Source: an uncultured Bacilli bacterium (GTDB taxonomy: Bacteria > Bacillota_I > Bacilli_A > RF39 > UBA660). Taken from it: a DNA stretch of 31,206 nucleotides. The stretch spans positions 1 through 31,206 of the forward strand of contig CAKOXP010000017.1 in assembly GCA_934130175.1 (NCBI GenBank), written 5' to 3'. The position numbers and the translations under genes are program-made. The notes below the pieces were generated by a model. That model had not been told where the DNA came from. It worked only from the letters and a program-made list of their open reading frames with translations, and did no database searches. Positions 8,563 through 16,866 of the stretch are shown piece after piece (within the stretch, counting starts at the first letter, position 1; the number at the start of each line of letters is the position of its first letter).

Positions 8563-8593
8563 AAAAAGATAAAAATAATTTATCTTTTTTTTT
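8563..8593 (+). terminator. Terminator of the TasA-like gene
   Basis: AAAAAGATAA (8563-8572) pairs with TTATCTTTTT (8580-8589) around a seven-base loop, followed by more T. It starts right after the stop codon. Confidence 0.8.
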
Positions 8594-8643
8594 ATTTATG
8601 TTAAACTATATTTAGTAATTTGTAGTATTGAGGTGTTATGATT

Positions 8644-9483
8644 ATGAATTTAAAATTTGTGGTTAATGACTATATATTAATTTGGAATTTATTATTTCAA
8701 GCATCTATATCTGAAAGCATGCAAAAATTAAAACAAAAGATATGGATAAATTATAAAAAAGAATATAATGATACTTTTAGAGATAATCCATTAATACTAA
8801 AAGATCCTAAAAACTTTATTCCTAATGATGATACAGTCTATAATATAATATTAGAAACAAAAGAATATGAAAAAATAAAGAAGGAAACAGAAAAATTTCG
8901 TAATGATTTACTAAGAGTTTGGGATGAAAATAAGAAAAAATCTATTGAAGAATTAAAAGATATTTTACGTTTTGATATTAAACTTTATCATGTCTTAGTT
9001 GTTTATGATAAATTAGATATTATAGATGTTACAGAACCAAAAAGTAAAAAAGTAAACACTATTGTTTGGGGTAAATCTTTGGATGTAAAAAATCCTTTCT
9101 CAACAATTGTAAAACTTGTTTTTGAGATTATAAAAAAAGAAATGAAAAATTATCAAGAAGAATACAAGGATATAGTTGATGCTGTTATAGAACTTGCTAT
9201 TTTAAATGAGTTCGCAACACGTACATTTGGAGTTACTAATTACCTAACTGGTGATAATACTTTGAAATTTTTGAAAAAACAGATTTATCCATATTGGTTA
9301 ATGTATTTAGGAGTATCAGAAAATGAACTTTCAGAGTATATGAAAAGAGATAATATTTTCTTTGAAATTTCTAAATATCCATATGAAAAGCAATTAAAAA
9401 GATTAGATTTATATAGCTTTATTGATTTTTGTATTAGAAATCAAAAGCATATTTTAAAAATAGAAGAATTAGAAATTATTTAG
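8644..9483 (+). CDS. Uncharacterised 279-residue protein upstream of polC
   Basis: I do not recognise this protein. It is soluble-looking, mostly helical and charged, with aromatic-rich stretches (DYILIWNLLFQ near the N-terminus, YPYWLMYLG near the C-terminus). It has no clear signal peptide, transmembrane helix or cysteine cluster. An ATG at 8638 sits only two bases after the GAGGTG ribosome binding site (8630-8635), so the second ATG at 8644, eight bases away, is the better start. The polC start follows the stop codon by 21 bases with no terminator between, which suggests one transcript and translation close to the replicase gene. Whether the protein acts with the replisome is speculation. 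Confidence 0.75.
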   Translation: MNLKFVVNDYILIWNLLFQASISESMQKLKQKIWINYKKEYNDTFRDNPLILKDPKNFIPNDDTVYNIILETKEYEKIKKETEKFRNDLLRVWDENKKKSIEELKDILRFDIKLYHVLVVYDKLDIIDVTEPKSKKVNTIVWGKSLDVKNPFSTIVKLVFEIIKKEMKNYQEEYKDIVDAVIELAILNEFATRTFGVTNYLTGDNTLKFLKKQIYPYWLMYLGVSENELSEYMKRDNIFFEISKYPYEKQLKRLDLYSFIDFCIRNQKHILKIEELEII

Positions 9484-9504
9484 GACTTGCTAGGGGGTAT
9501 TTTG

Positions 9505-12500
9505 ATGGACGAAAAGATTAGAATTTTACTTGATAAGATTAACTTTGATAAAGAAAAGTATAATCTTTTTTCTAGTGCTAAGTTATCTAAGATTGTTGTA
9601 AGTAAGAAATTATCTTCATGGACTATATTTATAGAAAATGATACATATTTACCAGTTGATGTTGTAGAAGAGTTAGATAATAAAGTACCTATGTTAGATC
9701 CTAATACCAAATCATTTCAAATAATTTATAAAATTAAAAATATAGATAATTCATATTTAGTTAATTATTATCCATATTTATTAAATTTACTTAGAAGTGA
9801 TTTAGTTGTATTAGAAATATATAAAGATGCTTTAAAGTATGAAGATAATAAATTATTATTTGCTGTATCTAATACTATAGAAGAGACAAAAATCTTAAAC
9901 TGTCTTGATAAAATAAGATTATTTTTTAGAAGATTTGGTTATTTAGAAGATATTCCTGTAATTATTAGAAAAGATAATAATGTACTTGAAAATATTAAAC
10001 ATGATTTAGAAAAGAGTATTAAGTTAGATACACCTGTAAAGAAATCTGAACCAGTAGTTGAAAATAAGTCTAAAGCAAAGTCATTTCGTAGAGAAAAAGA
10101 TCCTAATAGTATTTTAGGACGTGGTATAGAAGATACTCCAATAAAAATAAAAACATTGCTTGGAGAAGATAATAATGTTGTTGTAGAATGTTTTATTTTT
10201 GGTGTTGATTACTTTGAGTCTAGTAAGACTGATTTTAAGATTATTACTTTAAAAGCAACTGATTATTCAGATAGTATTTATTGTAAAGTATTTGTTAGAG
10301 ATGATGATGAATATAAGAGATTACAAAAAGAACTAAAAGAAGGTACTTGGATAAAAGTAAGAGGATATACTAAGAATGATACTTTTGCAAAAGAATTAGT
10401 TTTAAATGCAAGAGATATAGTAAAAGTAGAACATCAAGATGATGAGATAGAAGATACATCAGTGGAAAAAAGAGTTGAACTTCATGCTCATACAAAAATG
10501 AGTCAAATGGATGGAATTTGTGATGATGAAAAACTACTTAAACAAGCTATTAAATGGGGACATAAAGCGATAGCGATAACTGACCATAATGGTGTTCAGT
10601 CTTTCCCACATGTCTTTAATTTTGTTACCTCATATAATAAAAAGTTAGCTGAGGGAGAAGAACCATTTAAGGCTATTTATGGGGCAGAACTTACTTTAAT
10701 TGATGATAGTGTTAATATAGTAATTCGTCCTAACGATAAAAATATGCTTGAGCAGACATATGTTGTATTTGACTTTGAAACAACAGGTTTTAATGCTGGT
10801 GGTGCTGATTCTATTATTGAAATTGGTGCAGTTAAAATTAGAAATGGTGAAATTTTAGAAAAGTATGATGAATTAATTAATCCAGGAAGAAAACTTCCTC
10901 AAAAAATAGTTGATGTTACAAATATTACTGATGAAATGTTAGAAGGTAAAGATAATGAAGAAAATGCTATTAAACGTTTTATTGAGTGGTTTGGTGATTT
11001 ACCAATGGTTGCTCATAATGCTAAGTTTGATGTGTCATTTTTGGAAATGGCCTATAAAAAATATAATTTAGGAACATTTACTAATCCAGTTATCGATACA
11101 TTAGAATTATCTAGAACCTTAGATAATAATTACGCAAGACATTCTTTGTCAGCACTTGTTAAAAGATATCAGGTTCCATGGGATGAAAATGCTCACCATA
11201 GAGGAGATTATGATGCTGAAGGAACGGCTTTAGTTTTCCATAAAATGTTAGAAAAACTAGATAACAGACATATTGAAAATATGAATCAACTAGATGAGTT
11301 AGTATCTCGTGAAGAAATTCATAAATATGGTCGTAGTTATCATGTAAATATTTTAGTTAAAAATAAAACAGGATTAAAGAATTTATTTAAACTTGTTTCT
11401 TTAGCAAATACTACTTATTTATATAAAACTCCAAGAATTTTAAGAAGTGAAATTGAAAAAAATAGAGAAGGTTTATTAATAGGTAGTGGTTGTTATGAAA
11501 GTGAAGTGTTTGTAGAGGCTAGAAGTAAAAGTGAAGATGAACTTTCTAATATAATTAGATTCTATGATTATGTAGAAGTTCAACCAATAGAATGTTATGA
11601 TCATTTAATTCAATCTGGTGACTTTACAACTAAAGTGGAACTTGCTGCTCATTTACAAAAAATTATTCGTGTTACAGAAGCTTCTGGTAAGTTTATAGTT
11701 GCAACAGGTGATGTTCATCATATAAAAAGAGACGATAAAATTTATCGTGAAATTATTGTTAATCAAAAAGTACCTGGTGGAGGAAGACATCCACTTGCTA
11801 GAAATAATATTAAAGAAATTCCTTCAAATCATTTTAGAACAACAAATGAAATGTTAGATGATTTTAAATTCTTAGAGAATGAAGAATTAATCCATAAAAT
11901 AGTTATTGATAACCCAAATAAAATAGCTGATATGGTAGAAGTTATTGAGGTTATTATCGATACTGGGGGTATTCCTTTTTCACCAAGAGTTAAAAGTGAT
12001 GATGGAAAAAGTTATTTGGATTGTCCTCGTGTTGTTACTGACTTAGTTTATACAAAAGCTAAAGATTGGTATGGAGAAGAACTTCCACATTCAATAGAAG
12101 AACGTATCGCAACAGAATTATATGGAGATATTGTTTTAAGAAGTGTAAAAGAAAAGTTAAAAGACAAAAAATTAGATGAAGAAAATTTTGAAAAAGAATC
12201 TTTTAAAAATTTACATGAAGTTATTCTAAAAGGTTTTGATGCTGTTAAAGATTTAGTTAGAGAATATATTAAAAACACTAGTGAAGAAGAGTTAGATAGT
12301 GAAGGATTAGAAAAACAATTAAATAAAGATTTAGGTGGAATTATCGGTGGAGGATTTGATCCTATTTATTTGATTGCTCAAAGACTTGTAAAACATTCCA
12401 ATGATGAAGGATATTTAGTTGGTTCCCGTGGTTCAGTTGGATCAAGTTTCGTTGCAACAATGATGGGTATTACTGAAGTTAATCCTCTAGCGGCTCACTA

Positions 12501-14124
12501 TCGTTGTAATAAGTGTAAATTAAGTATTTTTAATGATGAAGATGGAAAAGCTTTAGGTTCTACATATTCATCAGGATTTGATTTACCTGATAAGGAATGC
12601 CCTAATTGCCATATTCCAATGCTTAAAGATGGACAAGATATGCCTTTTGCGACTTTCTTAGGATTTAATGCTGATAAGGTTCCAGATATTGACCTTAACT
12701 TTTCAGATTTAAATCAAGCAAGTGCTCATGCTTATACTAAAGTTCTTTTTGGTGAAGATAATGTATATCGTGCTGGTACTATTGGTACAGTAGCTGATAA
12801 AACTGCTTTTGGATATGTTAAAGGCTATTGTGAAGAACATGGAATTACTGATATGCGTACAGCAGAAGTTGAACGTCTTGCTCTAGGTTGTACTGGTGTT
12901 AAAAGAACTACAGGTCAACATCCAGGTGGAATTGTTGTTATTCCTGATTATATGGATGTATATGACTTTACACCGTTCCAATTTCCAGCAGAAGATGCAA
13001 CTGCTGAATGGCGAACAACTCACTTTGATTACCATGCTATCGACCAATGTGTATTAAAACTAGATATTTTGGGACATTCTGATCCAACACAGTTAAGACT
13101 TATTCAACTTCAATCTGGTACTGATATTATGAAAGTTCCATTAGATGATAAGGCAACAATGAGTATTTTTACATCTACAGAAGCACTTGGTGTTACTACA
13201 GATCAGATTATGTGTAATACAGGAACTTTAGGAATTCCTGAATTTGGAACTGCTTTTACCATTAAATTAGTTGAAGATACAAAACCAAAGACTTTTGCTG
13301 AACTTATTAAAATTTCAGGACTTTCTCATGGTACTGACGTTTGGCTTGGTAATGCACAAGAATTGATTCAAAATAATGTTGTACCATTTTCTGAAACTAT
13401 TGGCTGTCGTGATGATATTATGGTTTATTTGATGTATCATGGTGTAAAACCAATTAAGGCCTTCAAGATAATGGAGTTTGTTCGTAAAGGACGTGCTTCT
13501 AAAGATCCAGAAACTTGGAAAAGTCATGTTGAGGTTATGAAAGAAGCTGATATTCCCGAATGGTTTATTAATTCATGTGCTAAAATTAAGTACATGTTCC
13601 CAAAGGCTCATGCTGCTGCATATGTTATTAGTGCTTTTAGAATTGCTTGGTATAAAGTTCATATGCCAGTATATTTCTATGCTTCATGGTTAACATCTAA
13701 GGCAACCGATGTTGATGTTGAGGCAATGATTAAAGGATATGATACAATCCGCCAAAGAATTTTAGATATTCAGGCTAAGGGTTATGAAGCTACTAATAAG
13801 GAAAATGGCCAATCTGAAAGTTTGAAGGTAGCATTAGAAGCAACAGCTCGTGGAATTAAATTTTTAAATGTTGATTTATATAAGAGTGAAGCAACAGTTT
13901 GGAAAGCAGTGAGTGATACAGAAATTTATCCACCATTTAATGCTATAGATGGACTTGGAGATACAGTTGCTCAAAATATTGTCCGTGAGCGTGAAATAAA
14001 ACCATTCTTAAGTATTGAAGATATTCAATCTCGTGGAAAAGTGTCAAAAACATTAGTTGAAAAAATGCTAGACATGGGTGTTTTAAAAGATTTACCAGAA
14101 TCAAATCAATTATCATTATTTTAG
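9505..14124 (+). CDS. polC: DNA polymerase III alpha subunit, Gram-positive PolC type
   Basis: This is the main replicative DNA polymerase of low-GC Gram-positives, 1539 residues with built-in proofreading. In order: an N-terminal domain; an OB-fold (around residues 205-310); a PHP domain starting at VELHAHTKMSQMDG (HAH 327-329); an inserted DEDD exonuclease (FDFETTG, Asp423 and Glu425; HNAKFD; HHRGDYDAEG); the rest of PHP; and the polymerase core. The core has a four-cysteine zinc site (Cys1001, 1004, 1032, 1035) and catalytic aspartates in PDIDLNF (Asp1061 and Asp1063). The frame opens further upstream at a TTG, but AGGGGG (9492-9497) points to the ATG at 9505. The stop codon abuts an AGGAGG site for the next gene, so the downstream small genes are probably co-transcribed. 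Confidence 0.98.
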   Translation: MDEKIRILLDKINFDKEKYNLFSSAKLSKIVVSKKLSSWTIFIENDTYLPVDVVEELDNKVPMLDPNTKSFQIIYKIKNIDNSYLVNYYPYLLNLLRSDLVVLEIYKDALKYEDNKLLFAVSNTIEETKILNCLDKIRLFFRRFGYLEDIPVIIRKDNNVLENIKHDLEKSIKLDTPVKKSEPVVENKSKAKSFRREKDPNSILGRGIEDTPIKIKTLLGEDNNVVVECFIFGVDYFESSKTDFKIITLKATDYSDSIYCKVFVRDDDEYKRLQKELKEGTWIKVRGYTKNDTFAKELVLNARDIVKVEHQDDEIEDTSVEKRVELHAHTKMSQMDGICDDEKLLKQAIKWGHKAIAITDHNGVQSFPHVFNFVTSYNKKLAEGEEPFKAIYGAELTLIDDSVNIVIRPNDKNMLEQTYVVFDFETTGFNAGGADSIIEIGAVKIRNGEILEKYDELINPGRKLPQKIVDVTNITDEMLEGKDNEENAIKRFIEWFGDLPMVAHNAKFDVSFLEMAYKKYNLGTFTNPVIDTLELSRTLDNNYARHSLSALVKRYQVPWDENAHHRGDYDAEGTALVFHKMLEKLDNRHIENMNQLDELVSREEIHKYGRSYHVNILVKNKTGLKNLFKLVSLANTTYLYKTPRILRSEIEKNREGLLIGSGCYESEVFVEARSKSEDELSNIIRFYDYVEVQPIECYDHLIQSGDFTTKVELAAHLQKIIRVTEASGKFIVATGDVHHIKRDDKIYREIIVNQKVPGGGRHPLARNNIKEIPSNHFRTTNEMLDDFKFLENEELIHKIVIDNPNKIADMVEVIEVIIDTGGIPFSPRVKSDDGKSYLDCPRVVTDLVYTKAKDWYGEELPHSIEERIATELYGDIVLRSVKEKLKDKKLDEENFEKESFKNLHEVILKGFDAVKDLVREYIKNTSEEELDSEGLEKQLNKDLGGIIGGGFDPIYLIAQRLVKHSNDEGYLVGSRGSVGSSFVATMMGITEVNPLAAHYRCNKCKLSIFNDEDGKALGSTYSSGFDLPDKECPNCHIPMLKDGQDMPFATFLGFNADKVPDIDLNFSDLNQASAHAYTKVLFGEDNVYRAGTIGTVADKTAFGYVKGYCEEHGITDMRTAEVERLALGCTGVKRTTGQHPGGIVVIPDYMDVYDFTPFQFPAEDATAEWRTTHFDYHAIDQCVLKLDILGHSDPTQLRLIQLQSGTDIMKVPLDDKATMSIFTSTEALGVTTDQIMCNTGTLGIPEFGTAFTIKLVEDTKPKTFAELIKISGLSHGTDVWLGNAQELIQNNVVPFSETIGCRDDIMVYLMYHGVKPIKAFKIMEFVRKGRASKDPETWKSHVEVMKEADIPEWFINSCAKIKYMFPKAHAAAYVISAFRIAWYKVHMPVYFYASWLTSKATDVDVEAMIKGYDTIRQRILDIQAKGYEATNKENGQSESLKVALEATARGIKFLNVDLYKSEATVWKAVSDTEIYPPFNAIDGLGDTVAQNIVREREIKPFLSIEDIQSRGKVSKTLVEKMLDMGVLKDLPESNQLSLF

Positions 14125-14136
14125 GAGGTGTTTGTT

Positions 14137-14565
14137 ATGCAAATGACAACAGAACTAGCAGATATTTTAAGAAAGTTACACGGAAGAATAGGAAAAGTAG
14201 AACTAGATAGCTTTTCAAAGCAAGTAAGGCAAGTAAGCGAAAAATTTGAATTGCCATATCAAGATGTTCTTAATTTGTTGTTAAATGAAGAGTTCTTAAA
14301 AAGAGAAGTTTCTAAAGAAACCTCTAAGATAGATAGTGAAATTGAGAAGCTTGAAAAACAGTTAGAACAATTAAAAGAAAAAAAACTAAATATGGGTTCA
14401 CTAATTTGTGATTTTTATGGTCATACATATTTTGAACAAGAAAGAACAGACGACAGATATTACTGTAAAAATTGTGGTGAAAACTCATATAGTATAGGTG
14501 ATAGAGCAAGGCAAAAACGTATTAATTATGAAAAAAGCATTTATGAAAAAGGGGAAAGAAGATGA
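14137..14565 (+). CDS. Small coiled-coil zinc-ribbon-like protein
   Basis: This 142-residue protein of unknown function has three visible parts: a helical N-terminal half; a charged coiled coil (about residues 60-83, SEIEKLEKQLEQLKEKK); and a zinc-ribbon-like segment with Cys91, His96 and the pair Cys110-x2-Cys113 (YYCKNCGENSY). Its AGGAGG ribosome binding site overlaps the polC stop codon and sits eight bases before the ATG at 14137. A GTG at 14128 also opens the frame but lies inside that site. The gene ends in TGA, which overlaps the next gene's ATG by the ATGA arrangement, implying translational coupling. It does not resemble a known replisome subunit. The position after polC is the only functional hint. 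Confidence 0.8.
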   Translation: MQMTTELADILRKLHGRIGKVELDSFSKQVRQVSEKFELPYQDVLNLLLNEEFLKREVSKETSKIDSEIEKLEKQLEQLKEKKLNMGSLICDFYGHTYFEQERTDDRYYCKNCGENSYSIGDRARQKRINYEKSIYEKGERR

Positions 14566-15239
14566 AATGTAATGGTAATAAAAATATGTCTTTCAAAGAA
14601 AAAATTGAGCTTTATTTAAAATACGAAGAAGAATTGATTGAGTCACAGGAATGCTTAAGAGAGTCACAAGAACAGTTAAGAAAAACACAAGAATATCTAA
14701 GAGAATCACAAGAGCAGTTAAAAGAAATTGAGGATTCAATTGCTTTAAAGAATGAAGAATTAAGTTCACTAAAGAATGAAATTTTGGAATTAGAATATTT
14801 TATAAATGGTAAATTTAATAGTGAATTTAAAAAAAATTGTGATTATACAGTTAATATCAAAAATTGCTATGTTATATCATTAAATGGGAAAAAATATGTA
14901 ACAATAAGAAATTCGTATGTGACAAATACTGGAGTATATTACTATGGAAGCGAGTTTCGTTTAAATAATTATGATTATTATGACGCTTTGTCAACTTATG
15001 AACAAAATGGTAAAAAGCAATTAAGAAAATTATGCGGTTATGCAGTGAGTATTCGCCAGGTGCCCATAGGAATTGTTCCTGAATCTGAGGTACATATTTT
15101 GCAGTTATGTCCAGAATTAAAAATGTATGAAGATGGAGAAGTACCTAATACACATCTAAAAAAGATATATTATGAAATAAATAATTTAGGAGCTATAGAT
15201 TCTTTTGAAAAACAAAATATGAGTAAAGTAAAAAAATAA
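14562..15239 (+). CDS. Coiled-coil protein with exact heptad repeats
   Basis: This 225-residue protein is unrecognised. Residues 8-75 form a strong coiled coil, and within it four nearly identical seven-residue units (ESQECLR, ESQEQLR, KTQEYLR, ESQEQLK) are also repeated at DNA level. The C-terminal two thirds look beta-rich and tyrosine-rich (NSYVTNTGVYYYGSEF, LNNYDYYDALSTY) with a few cysteines. There is no signal peptide or membrane segment. The start ATG overlaps the previous TGA, so translation is coupled to the zinc-ribbon protein, and a purine-rich GGGGAAAG site precedes it. It could be a structural or phage-derived protein; the sequence does not decide. Confidence 0.75.
   Translation: MKCNGNKNMSFKEKIELYLKYEEELIESQECLRESQEQLRKTQEYLRESQEQLKEIEDSIALKNEELSSLKNEILELEYFINGKFNSEFKKNCDYTVNIKNCYVISLNGKKYVTIRNSYVTNTGVYYYGSEFRLNNYDYYDALSTYEQNGKKQLRKLCGYAVSIRQVPIGIVPESEVHILQLCPELKMYEDGEVPNTHLKKIYYEINNLGAIDSFEKQNMSKVKK
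14640..14723 (+). repeat. Four tandem 21-base repeats coding for a heptad
   Basis: Units begin at 14640, 14661, 14682 and 14703. Each encodes seven residues of the form (E/K)-(S/T)-Q-E-x-L-(R/K), an exact coiled-coil heptad. The units differ by a few substitutions but no indels. Confidence 0.85.
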
Positions 15240-15281
15240 AACTAGAATAAAATATATTGGGAGTTTACGAAGGAGGAACAA

Positions 15282-15551
15282 ATGAAATACATTAATAATG
15301 AAAGAAATATAGAATTTACAAGTATTTTAGAAGATAAAGATAATGCTAGTATGTTTAGACATTTTAAAAATAAAGAATATAAAATTATAACTTTTGCGAC
15401 TCATTCAGAAACTAGAGAAACATTAGTTATTTATCAAGCTCAATATGGTGACTTTGGTATTTATGCAAGACCTATTGATATGTTCTTTAGTGAAGTCGAT
15501 CATGATAAATATCCTGATGTTGAACAAAAGTATAGATTTGAGAAGATTTAA
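15282..15551 (+). CDS. DUF1653 family small protein
   Basis: This 89-residue cytoplasmic protein has the layout of the DUF1653 family: FRHFKNKEYKIITFATHSETRETLVIYQAQYG followed by IYARPIDMFFSEV. In that family Y/F-R-H-F-K, the H-S/T-E-T and the Y-x-x-x-Y-G segments are the conserved core. The biochemical role is unknown. In this copy an N-terminal extension of about 20 residues precedes the core. A perfect AGGAGG (15271-15276) lies five bases before the ATG. It begins 42 bases after the heptad-repeat gene with no clear terminator between, so it may share the polC transcript. Its own terminator overlaps its final codons. Confidence 0.8.
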   Translation: MKYINNERNIEFTSILEDKDNASMFRHFKNKEYKIITFATHSETRETLVIYQAQYGDFGIYARPIDMFFSEVDHDKYPDVEQKYRFEKI

Positions 15552-15567
15552 TTCTTCTTTTTTTTTT
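15541..15567 (+). terminator. Terminator overlapping the DUF1653 stop codon
   Basis: AGAAGA (15541-15546) pairs with TCTTCT (15553-15558) around a six-base loop that contains the TAA stop, followed by nine more T. The stem is short, but the T tract is long. Confidence 0.65.
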
Positions 15568-15598
15568 GCTATTTTTTGGTAATTTTTGGTAATTAAGG

Positions 15599-15621
15599 TT
15601 GTTCAATTGCATTATGAACAA
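15599..15621. promoter_or_regulatory. Inverted repeat upstream of the RhuM/Fic gene
   Basis: TTGTTCA, nine bases, TGAACAA is a perfect seven-base inverted repeat with the spacing of a dimeric-repressor operator. It lies about 170 bases before the RhuM/Fic start. It has no T tract, so it is not an obvious terminator. Confidence 0.45.
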
Positions 15622-15654
15622 ACGTTTGATATAGTGAGCTTGGTAGAGGGTTAA

Positions 15655-15671
15655 CCTTATTTAATATAAGG
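15655..15671. repeat. Second small inverted repeat upstream of the RhuM/Fic gene
   Basis: CCTTAT-TTAAT-ATAAGG is a perfect six-base inverted repeat. It could be an operator or an RNA hairpin in the leader. Confidence 0.35.
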
Positions 15672-15739
15672 AACATTATAAAGAATTTTGTTTAATAGAA
15701 AAAGAAAAGAGGACATTTTTAGAGAAGAAAGGAGGAGTA

Positions 15740-15772
15740 ATGTATAACACACAAATACTTAATAGTAATTAA
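15740..15772 (+). CDS. Possible ten-codon leader peptide
   Basis: An ATG with an excellent AAAGGAGG site is followed by ten codons (MYNTQILNSN) and TAA, 20 bases before the RhuM/Fic start. The strong initiation site is the only evidence. It could be a leader peptide, a remnant of a longer gene, or chance. Confidence 0.25.
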   Translation: MYNTQILNSN

Positions 15773-15792
15773 AATAAAAGGAGTGAATAAGA

Positions 15793-16725
15793 ATGAAAAA
15801 TGAAATAATACTATTTGAAAATCAAAGTGTAAAATTAGAAGTAAATATGAAAGATGAAACTGTTTGGTTAAATCAAAATCAAATAGCAGTACTTTTTGAT
15901 AAAGCTAAATCAACTATTAATGAACATATTAACAATATTTATAAAGAAGGTGAACTAGAAAAAGAGGAAACTATGACTAAATTCGGAAATTCCGAATTTA
16001 CTGATAAACCGATTAATTATTATAACTTAGATGTAATTATTTCAGTTGGTTATAGAGTAAAATCAAAAAATGGAATCATTTTTAGAAAATGGGCAAATAA
16101 TGTATTAAAAGATTATTTATTAAAAGGTTATGCAGTTAATAAAAGAAGATTAGAATATTTAGAAAAAACTGTAAAATTAATTGATATAGCTAGCAGAGTA
16201 GATAGCGAAGAAAATGAAGGTGAAATAAAAGAAATAATTAAAGTTATTAATGATTATTCAAAAGGACTAGATTTACTTGATGATTATGATCATAGAACTT
16301 TAAAGAAACTAAAGGGAAGAAAAAGTAATAAGATAATTAGTTATGAAGAATGTATAGATGTAATTAAAAATTTGAAATTTAATGAATCAAGCAATTTATT
16401 TGCCTTAGAAAGAAACAAGGGTCTAAGTGCAATTTTAGGTAGTATTTATCAGACTTTTAATGGTAATGATGTATATGATTCTGTAGAAGAAAAATGTGCT
16501 AATTTATTATATATGGTAGTAAAAAATCATGTTTTTATTGACGGAAATAAACGTATTGCAGCTACCTTATTCATCTATTTTCTAAATTCATATAATCTTT
16601 TGTATAAAGATGATAAACAAGTTATTGATAATAATACTTTGGCATCATTAACTTTATTAATTGCTAGTTCTAATCCCAAAGAGAAAGAGGTTTTAGTTGA
16701 TTTAGTTGTTAATTTTCTAAGTTAA
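15793..16725 (+). CDS. RhuM/Fic (death-on-curing type) protein
   Basis: This 310-residue protein joins an N-terminal RhuM-type DNA-binding-like region (VWLNQNQIAVLFDKAKSTINEHINNIY, about residues 24-50) to a C-terminal Fic/Doc domain. The Fic motif HVFIDGNKRIAA starts at His246 and retains the catalytic His, the Asp-Gly-Asn phosphate loop and a Lys-Arg pair, as in Doc-like proteins (HxFxxGNKR). Fic enzymes transfer AMP or phosphate to target proteins, and Doc is a toxin that phosphorylates EF-Tu. Members of this fusion family occur in accessory regions and have been called virulence protein RhuM. An AAAGGAG site precedes the ATG. It stands alone with no evident antitoxin gene, so it is either self-controlled or not toxic. 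Confidence 0.88.
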   Translation: MKNEIILFENQSVKLEVNMKDETVWLNQNQIAVLFDKAKSTINEHINNIYKEGELEKEETMTKFGNSEFTDKPINYYNLDVIISVGYRVKSKNGIIFRKWANNVLKDYLLKGYAVNKRRLEYLEKTVKLIDIASRVDSEENEGEIKEIIKVINDYSKGLDLLDDYDHRTLKKLKGRKSNKIISYEECIDVIKNLKFNESSNLFALERNKGLSAILGSIYQTFNGNDVYDSVEEKCANLLYMVVKNHVFIDGNKRIAATLFIYFLNSYNLLYKDDKQVIDNNTLASLTLLIASSNPKEKEVLVDLVVNFLS

Positions 16726-16759
16726 GATAATAAAAAATTAATAATTTAATCTATAAAAT

Positions 16760-16792
16760 AAGAATGTTTCAAGTGATAATTGATTCTTTTTT
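16760..16792 (+). terminator. Probable terminator of the RhuM/Fic gene
   Basis: AAGAA and TCAA pair with TTGA and TTCTT, with a few bulged bases on the left side, followed by T residues. The stem is imperfect. Confidence 0.5.
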
Positions 16793-16841
16793 AGTAAGTT
16801 TTATTATATTTACAAATTACTTATTAGTAAAGTAAATGATA

Positions 16842-16850
16842 TGGTATAAT
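16842..16850 (+). promoter_or_regulatory. Extended -10 promoter of the VanY-TruB gene
   Basis: TGG-TATAAT is a perfect extended -10 element only 16 bases before the ATG at 16867, so the transcript would have a leader of about ten bases. No good -35 is seen. TTACT-TATT-AGTAA, a small inverted repeat, lies just upstream. Confidence 0.55.
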
Positions 16851-16866
16851 ATTTTTGGTGATATTT

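Noticed and set aside
15569..15596. Direct repeat TTTTTGGTAA at the end of the DUF1653 terminator region
   Set aside because: Only two short copies in T-rich DNA; too little to call an attachment site or mobile-element end.
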